The notes under the pieces are model-generated. The model was not told where the DNA came from and made no database searches. It saw only the letters and a program-made list of their open reading frames with translations. Shown here piece after piece: positions 6,239-6,348 of a DNA stretch of 6,348 nt. Position numbers and translations under genes: made by a program. The stretch comes from Bifidobacteriaceae bacterium. GTDB lineage: Bacteria; Actinomycetota; Actinomycetes; Actinomycetales; WQXJ01. Where the stretch lies: assembly GCA_031258055.1 (NCBI GenBank), contig JAIRNM010000219.1, positions 1-6,348 on the forward strand, in the 5' to 3' direction. How positions within the stretch are numbered: position 1 is the stretch's first letter; the number at the start of each line of letters is the position of its first letter.

Positions 6239-6348
6239 CTACTCGCGCTCCAAGATGACGCGACCAACGCTGAAGGGCCTCGCCCTGGACCCGGTTGCTG
6301 CGGCGACGCAGTCAACCAGCCAGTGGCCGGGCCGGTTCCAACGCGCCT
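6239..6348. other. Edge of a possible gene, orientation undecided
   Basis: Two readings compete. On the plus strand, ATG 6255 opens a frame of 31 codons to the edge (MTRPTLKGLALDPVAAATQS...) with about 80% GC at third positions but no Shine-Dalgarno. On the minus strand, a frame entering from the right edge ends at a stop at 6239-6241 (last residues ARPFSVGRVILERE) with a similar third-position bias. Neither translation matches a family I recognise. The plus reading would put the repeat array directly upstream of the gene; the minus reading would make it a convergent intergenic spacer. Confidence 0.25.

Larger units (their letters stand above)
6034..6240. repeat. Array of five diverged 21-bp semi-palindromic repeats
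   Basis: The consensus core is GAGATAGAAATCYCATCTC, flanked by C and G. Copies lie at 6034-6054, 6075-6095, 6143-6163 and 6220-6240 on the plus strand and at 6184-6204 on the minus strand. By my count they match the full 21-bp consensus at 20, 18, 15, 17 and 18 positions (inverted copy last). All five keep TAGAA and TCTC. The ends (GAGAT / ATCTC) are self-complementary, and the third copy is a perfect AGATAG / CTATCT hairpin (6145-6161) that can be read on either strand. Spacing is irregular (steps between TAGAA of 41, 68 and 77 bp among direct copies), and spacers are unlike each other and shorter than in a CRISPR. Operator or protein-binding sites, or a small dispersed repeat, are the likely explanations. 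The first copy starts 24 nt after the operon stop. Confidence 0.8.

Noticed and set aside
6034..6240. CRISPR array
   Set aside because: Copies are only 21 bp, diverged, irregularly spaced and one is inverted; there are no uniform spacers and no cas gene in view.
6103..6315. Minus-strand 70-codon frame over the repeat array
   Set aside because: It runs through all the right-hand repeats, its translation is low-complexity (Ser/Arg/Asn-rich from the repeats) and it matches nothing recognisable.

Overview
The window is GC-rich with strongly GC-biased third codon positions. Family features, including a transglutaminase with HSWPEIY...GWVGFEPT and the order MoxR ATPase / DUF58 / TgpA-type transglutaminase, point to a high-GC Gram-positive bacterium (Actinomycetota). 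I cannot name the genus from the sequence.

Layout: (1) 1-762 is the C-terminal part of an FtsX/MacB-type ABC transporter permease, cut by the left edge. (2) 763-1074 is a gene-free gap dominated by a compact, hairpin-rich block (about 794-1008). It has imperfect terminal inverted repeats and a flanking CTTAG direct repeat, so it looks like a MITE or a decayed IS remnant. A candidate -10 box and a clear Shine-Dalgarno follow it. (3) 1075-6010 is a tight three-gene operon in which consecutive genes overlap by 1 nt (TGATG) and 4 nt (ATGA): a MoxR-family AAA+ ATPase, a DUF58 membrane protein with an unusually long N-terminal extension, and a 792-residue polytopic membrane protein with an extracytoplasmic transglutaminase-like domain. 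(4) 6011-6348 is mostly non-coding. It holds five diverged copies of a 21-bp, partly palindromic, AT-richer motif (four direct, one inverted), a 7-bp inverted repeat and a perfect TTGACA hexamer. A gene may begin or end at the right edge, but its orientation is undecided.

How the genes may work together: MoxR ATPases are chaperone-like AAA+ proteins, usually encoded beside a DUF58 (or VWA) partner and often a TgpA-like transglutaminase. The three products probably form one membrane-linked system that matures or remodels envelope proteins, with ATP hydrolysis inside and a Cys-protease/transglutaminase fold outside. The substrate is unknown. The permease is on the same strand but is separated by about 310 bp and the putative mobile remnant, so it is probably a different transcription unit.

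The coding genes are known families. The less explained signals are the 21-bp repeat array downstream of the operon, the MITE-like block just upstream of its promoter, and the structured, low-complexity start of the DUF58 gene.
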